The position numbers were made by a program, and so were the translations under genes. This document shows, one piece after another, positions 60,404-64,000 of a stretch of 64,000 nt of DNA. The notes below the pieces were generated by a model. That model had not been told where the DNA came from. It made no database searches and was given only the letters and a program-made list of their open reading frames with translations. Numbering within the stretch: position 1 is the first letter of the stretch; each line of letters opens with the position of its first letter. Origin of the DNA: Mucilaginibacter sp. (GTDB lineage Bacteria; Bacteroidota; Bacteroidia; Sphingobacteriales; Sphingobacteriaceae); NCBI RefSeq assembly GCF_025362475.1, contig NZ_JANYGH010000058.1, positions 372,001-436,000 of the forward strand, read 5' to 3'.

Positions 60404-61906
60404 ATGGGTTTAAAATCTGTATTGAGCAAAGCGTTTGCTGCACTGGTAAACAGGGAACTTAACCACTTGCGCAAAAATGCGCCCGCCCTGCAACAAAAAA
60501 CATTCAGCGAACTCATTTACCAGGCAAAGGATACCACATTTGGTAAAGCGCACAATTTTGCGCAGATCAACAATTACGAAGAGTTTAAGAAAAATGTACC
60601 CATTCATGACTATGAGGATCTGCGCCCTTATATTGATAGGGTTGTAAAAGGAGAAGAAAACGTGCTATGGCCGGGGAAGCCGGCTTACCTCGCCAAAACA
60701 TCAGGCACTACCTCGGGTGTTAAGTACATCCCAATATCCAAAGAGAGCATGCCGCAGCACATCAAAGCTGCCCGTAATGCCCTGCTCAGTTACATCCATG
60801 AAACCGGCAATGCCGATTTTGTAGACGGTAAAATGATATTTTTGCAAGGCAGCCCGGTATTGGCCGAAAAGAATGGCGTTTCTACCGGCAGGCTCTCGGG
60901 CATTGTGGCGCACCACGTGCCTGCTTACCTGCAAAAAAACCGCCTGCCCAGTTATGATACCAATTGTATCGAAGACTGGGAGCAAAAGGTTGATGCCATT
61001 GTTGAGGAAACCTATAACCAGGATATGCGCCTGATCAGCGGCATACCACCCTGGTGTCAGATGTATTTCGATAGGCTCTCGGCAAAAGCCGGCGGCAAAA
61101 AGGTGAAAGACATTTTTCCAAACTTTAAGTTATATGTGCACGGTGGCGTAAACTATGAGCCCTACCGCGCCCGGATGGAGGAAAGTATTGGTTTTAAAAT
61201 AGATTCCATCGAAACGTATCCAGCATCAGAAGGCTTTATTGCTTTCCAGGATTCGCAGAAAGAAACGGGGCTGTTGCTGTTGGTTAACTCAGGCATATTC
61301 TACGAGTTTATTCCATCCGAAGAATATTTTAATGAGCACCCAACCCGAATCAACATTAAGGATGTGGAGCTGGAAAAAAACTATGCCCTCATCATGAATA
61401 CCAGCGCCGGTTTATGGGGATATAGTTTGGGCGATACTATTAAATTCATTTCCAAAAACCCATATAAGATCATCGTAACGGGCCGTATCAAACATTATAT
61501 CTCGGCCTTTGGCGAACATGTAATTGGCGAAGAAGTAGAACACGCGTTGATGACTGTTGCTAAAGAAGAGGCGGTTGATGTAATTGAGTTCACCGTAGCA
61601 CCGCAGGTTAATCCACCGGCCGGTCAGTTGCCCTATCATGAATGGTTTGTGGAGTTTGGCACTCCACCTGCCAACCTTCATGCATTTGCCATAAAAGTTG
61701 ATAAAGCACTGCAAAAGAAAAATATTTACTATTTTGACCTGATTGAAGGTAACATTTTGCAACCTTTGATCATCCAAGGCCTGCAAAAAGACGCGTTCAT
61801 CAATTACATGAGATCGGAAGGTAAGCTGGGCGGACAAAACAAAGTACCCAGGCTATCTAACGACAGAAAAATAGCTGACGGTTTAAATGAGTATATTAGC
61901 AAATAA
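60404..61906 (+). CDS. GH3 auxin-responsive-promoter family acyl-adenylating enzyme
   Basis: 500 residues. Motif I reads TSGTTSGVKYIP at 99-110, the ATP loop of the firefly-luciferase-like GH3 fold. Motif II YPASEGF is near 265, and the motif III region YSLGDTIKF is near 344-352, then GRIKHYISAFGEHV with the hinge to the C-terminal lid. Plant GH3 proteins join acyl acids, such as jasmonate and auxin, to amino acids via an adenylate; the bacterial members' substrates are mostly unknown. Length and motif order are those of the family. It is cotranscribed with the membrane protein and glycosyltransferase before it. Confidence 0.9.
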   Translation: MGLKSVLSKAFAALVNRELNHLRKNAPALQQKTFSELIYQAKDTTFGKAHNFAQINNYEEFKKNVPIHDYEDLRPYIDRVVKGEENVLWPGKPAYLAKTSGTTSGVKYIPISKESMPQHIKAARNALLSYIHETGNADFVDGKMIFLQGSPVLAEKNGVSTGRLSGIVAHHVPAYLQKNRLPSYDTNCIEDWEQKVDAIVEETYNQDMRLISGIPPWCQMYFDRLSAKAGGKKVKDIFPNFKLYVHGGVNYEPYRARMEESIGFKIDSIETYPASEGFIAFQDSQKETGLLLLVNSGIFYEFIPSEEYFNEHPTRINIKDVELEKNYALIMNTSAGLWGYSLGDTIKFISKNPYKIIVTGRIKHYISAFGEHVIGEEVEHALMTVAKEEAVDVIEFTVAPQVNPPAGQLPYHEWFVEFGTPPANLHAFAIKVDKALQKKNIYYFDLIEGNILQPLIIQGLQKDAFINYMRSEGKLGGQNKVPRLSNDRKIADGLNEYISK

Positions 61907-61975
61907 GAAAACACGTTATTGCGAGTGGTAAAATTTCGCAAAAACCTTAAAAGGAAATAACATTTTAAAAAAGGG

Positions 61976-62050
61976 CTGTCATGCTGAGCCTGTCGAAGCA
62001 TGTGGGCAAAGGCCTCTGCGCGCGACCCTTCGACAGGCTCAGGGTGACAG
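61976..62050. repeat. GTCATGCTGAGCCTGTCGAAGC-type inverted repeat
   Basis: Arms at 61976-61998 and 62028-62050 pair over 23 bp with two mismatches, around a 29-nt loop. The motif (GCTGAGCCTGTCGAAG and complement) is a widespread intergenic element in Bacteroidota genomes. It lies between the GH3-like gene and dxr and could form a strong hairpin in the message. A reading frame on the opposite strand here (61804-62055) is only a by-product of the repeat. Confidence 0.85.
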
Positions 62051-62081
62051 GCCACTTTAGAGTGTACTTACGTTAACAAAC

Positions 62082-62111
62082 ACGTCATGGCGAGATATGA
62101 AGCACTGGCGA
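62082..62111. repeat. Degenerate GTCATTGCGAGG-type repeat upstream of dxr
   Basis: CGTCATGGCGAGATATGAAG resembles the repeat fragment at 6774-6790 (CGTCATTGCGAGGTACG), and a related fragment ACGTTATTGCGAG lies at 61914-61926. The dxr start codon follows 25 bp later, so most of its leader is repeat-derived. Confidence 0.5.
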
Positions 62112-62135
62112 TTTTAGAAATATTTAAAAGTTACA

Positions 62136-63323
62136 TTGAGTAATCAACAAAAAAACATCGCCATATTTGGCTCAACAGGCAGTATAGGTACACAAACCCT
62201 CCAGGTTATAAAGGGTAACGGCAATTTGTTCAGAGCTTTTTTACTTACTGCACATTCCAACGCCGATTTACTTATTAGCCAGGCCATTGAATTTGAGCCG
62301 GAGTATGTTATCATATGCGATCAAAGTAAATACCTGCAGGTAAAGGAAGCATTGGCTCACCTGCCTGTAAACGTACTTGCCGGGCATCAGGCAATTATAG
62401 ATACGGTTACCCATCCTGATATTGCCGTGGTGCTTACCGCTATGGTTGGCTTTGCCGGGCTGGAACCTACCATTGCTGCTATTAAAGCTGGCAAGGATAT
62501 TGCCCTGGCCAATAAAGAAACCCTGGTTGTAGCCGGCGAAATTGTAACCGCACTCGCCAAACAATATGGTGTAAAAATCCTTCCTGTTGATTCAGAACAT
62601 TCGGCTATATTTCAATGCCTTGCCGGCGAAAGCGCGAACCCTATCGAAAAGCTGATCATAACTGCTTCCGGTGGACCATTCCGCGGTCGGGGACTTGATT
62701 TTTTGGCCAATGTAAGCCGCGAGGATGCGCTTAAACATCCTAACTGGGTAATGGGTGCCAAAATTACTATTGATTCGGCTTCGCTGATGAATAAGGGTCT
62801 GGAAGTGATAGAAGCCAAATGGCTTTTTGATATAGAAGCCGACCAGATTGAGGTAATAGTTCATCCGCAGTCAATCATCCACTCGATGGTGCAATTTAAA
62901 GATGGATCCATCAAAGCACAAATGGGTTTACCCGATATGAAGCTGCCTATTCAGTACGCGCTTACCTACCCTTCCCGCGTGCAAAATGATTTTAAACGTT
63001 TTAGTTTTACTGATTATCCAAATCTTACTTTTGAAAAACCAGACCTGGATACTTTCCGTAATCTTAATTTAGCATACATGGCCTTAAAACAAGGGGGTAA
63101 CATGCCTTGTATTATTAATGCGGCCAATGAAATAGCTGTGGCTGGTTTCCTAAACAACAGTATAGGATTTTTGGCCATGAGCAACCTTATTGAGGAATGC
63201 ATGCAACATATAACTTATATAGCACAGCCAACCTTAACCGACTATTTGAATACTGACAAAGAAACACGCATCTTTGCGCAAAATTTTATACAAAAATTGC
63301 CGTTAAAGGCAATACACTACTAA
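62136..63323 (+). CDS. dxr: 1-deoxy-D-xylulose 5-phosphate reductoisomerase
   Basis: 395 residues. NADPH loop GSTGSIG at 12-18, then DSEHSAIFQ near 149-157, SGGPFRG near 180 and GAKITIDSASLMNKGLE near 208-224, the metal and substrate sites. The enzyme makes 2-C-methyl-D-erythritol 4-phosphate in the MEP isoprenoid pathway. The start is a TTG at 62136; the nucleotide loop begins only 11 residues later, and no ATG is available for a normal N-terminus. It precedes rseP by 16 bp, so the two are probably one operon. Confidence 0.95.
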   Translation: MSNQQKNIAIFGSTGSIGTQTLQVIKGNGNLFRAFLLTAHSNADLLISQAIEFEPEYVIICDQSKYLQVKEALAHLPVNVLAGHQAIIDTVTHPDIAVVLTAMVGFAGLEPTIAAIKAGKDIALANKETLVVAGEIVTALAKQYGVKILPVDSEHSAIFQCLAGESANPIEKLIITASGGPFRGRGLDFLANVSREDALKHPNWVMGAKITIDSASLMNKGLEVIEAKWLFDIEADQIEVIVHPQSIIHSMVQFKDGSIKAQMGLPDMKLPIQYALTYPSRVQNDFKRFSFTDYPNLTFEKPDLDTFRNLNLAYMALKQGGNMPCIINAANEIAVAGFLNNSIGFLAMSNLIEECMQHITYIAQPTLTDYLNTDKETRIFAQNFIQKLPLKAIHY

Positions 63324-63339
63324 TAGATAAATATAAATA

Positions 63340-64000
63340 ATGAGTATAGTGATCATGGTGGGCCAGCTTGTACTGGGCCTTTCAATTTTAATAATCCTGC
63401 ATGAGCTGGGGCACTTTTTAGCTGCACGCGCCTTCGGGATTAAAGTAGAGAAATTTTACCTGTTTTTTGACGCATGGAACATAAGCCTGTTTAAATTTAC
63501 ATATAAAGGTGTTGAATACGGTATTGGCTGGCTGCCTTTGGGTGGTTATGTTAAAATTGCCGGTATGATAGATGAATCCATGGATACCGATCAGTTGGCC
63601 GGTCCGCCGCAGCCCTGGGAGTTTCGCTCAAAACCAGCCTGGCAGCGTTTAATAGTAATGCTTGGCGGTGTTACCGTAAACGTTATACTGGGTATCCTGA
63701 TATTCTGGATCCTGACCATGCGTTTCGGCGAAAGCTATATACCAAACTCAAGCGCTAAATATGGTATTGTACCCGGCGTAGTTGGTAAAAAAATCGGGTT
63801 AATGGCCGGCGATAAGATCACTGCGGTTAACGGCAAAGCTGTTGAGCGCTTTGATGACCTTACCAGCCCTAAAGTATTGCTTGAAAATACGGTTTTTACC
63901 GTTCAGCGCGGTATCGAAACGTTAAGTGTAACGGTACCGCACACCATATTAAATGACCTGAGCGATAACGGTATTGAAGAATTTATAAGCCGTGTGCCAA
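63340..64000 (+). CDS. rseP: Site-2 protease RseP, N-terminal part (window ends inside)
   Basis: The gene starts at the ATG at 63340 and runs off the window, leaving 220 codons. The first membrane helix holds the zinc site HELGH at 21-25. GVEYGIGWLPLGGYVKIAGM near 68-87 is the membrane-embedded beta-loop typical of RseP/YaeL. A PDZ-type domain begins near 145 (GVVGKKIGLMAGDKITAVNGK). It cuts membrane-bound anti-sigma factors and leftover signal peptides. It follows dxr by 16 bp, an order common in bacteria. Confidence 0.95.
   Translation, partial: MSIVIMVGQLVLGLSILIILHELGHFLAARAFGIKVEKFYLFFDAWNISLFKFTYKGVEYGIGWLPLGGYVKIAGMIDESMDTDQLAGPPQPWEFRSKPAWQRLIVMLGGVTVNVILGILIFWILTMRFGESYIPNSSAKYGIVPGVVGKKIGLMAGDKITAVNGKAVERFDDLTSPKVLLENTVFTVQRGIETLSVTVPHTILNDLSDNGIEEFISRVP

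Noticed and set aside
61804..62055. Leftward 83-codon frame over the repeat upstream of dxr
   Set aside because: It is antisense to the end of the GH3-like gene and its first half is the translated inverted repeat (a common false ORF starting with CHPEPVEG). It has no independent coding signal.

Overview
The window looks like a chromosomal, mostly housekeeping stretch of a Bacteroidota genome, most like Sphingobacteriaceae (Mucilaginibacter/Pedobacter type). This is judged from gene families and style, not from a search. The pointers are: a GH92 alpha-mannosidase with C-terminal chitobiase-type domain, many short lipoproteins with a Ser/Ala-Cys lipobox, head-GIN (DUF2807) proteins, a secreted TonB-C/MORN protein, an alternative-type arginine decarboxylase, almost no Shine-Dalgarno sequences, TAnnTTTG-type -7 elements, and gaps filled with short dispersed repeats. 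No rRNA, tRNA, insertion sequence, prophage or CRISPR array was recognised.

Layout. 1-3.4 kb: a Kir-type potassium channel, then a leftward recR-glycosyltransferase-SDR operon. 3.5-8.3 kb: AMP nucleosidase and the protein quality-control block tig-clpP-clpX. 8.3-12.6 kb: di-haem cytochrome c, two head-GIN proteins and small envelope proteins. 12.6-15 kb: a TetR regulator with two SDR enzymes; the same 16-bp palindrome sits in front of both transcription units, so operator and regulon can be read directly. 15-21.2 kb: Tat-exported TIM-barrel protein, M28 peptidase, a frameshifted GNAT acetyltransferase, small unknowns and a CYTH protein. 21.5-27.2 kb: a complete tripartite heavy-metal RND efflux operon (outer-membrane factor, adaptor, CzcA-type pump). 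27-38.5 kb: GH92, PPK2, PBP1A, a 1071-residue gluzincin/beta-propeller/barrel protein and a fasciclin protein. 38.6-43.6 kb: MsrB, GIY-YIG protein, a LexA-like XRE-S24 regulator, bioF-bioD and a 3-hydroxyacyl-CoA dehydrogenase. 43.7-50.8 kb: an arginine-centred neighbourhood (argS, arginine-deiminase-like enzyme, CtlX-like hydrolase, arginine decarboxylase). 51-57.3 kb: mqo, TonB-C/MORN protein, a TonB-C gene remnant and an M1 peptidase. 57.5-64 kb: two GT2 glycosyltransferases, a membrane protein and a GH3-family enzyme in one direction, then dxr and the start of rseP.

How the genes work together. Trigger factor and ClpXP make one folding/proteolysis unit. The RND operon exports divalent metal. 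The arginine block offers three routes for arginine-like substrates (deimination, citrulline-type hydrolysis, decarboxylation) beside arginyl-tRNA synthetase. The rightmost genes mix envelope glycan assembly with isoprenoid synthesis (dxr) and envelope stress proteolysis (rseP).

The least explained material is between genes. Several intergenic gaps are filled with different short repeat units that share one plan: the unit iterated on the left, a spacer, then its reverse complement iterated on the right. One gap also carries ten perfect copies of a 7-bp unit. No clearly new multi-gene defence or biosynthetic system was found.
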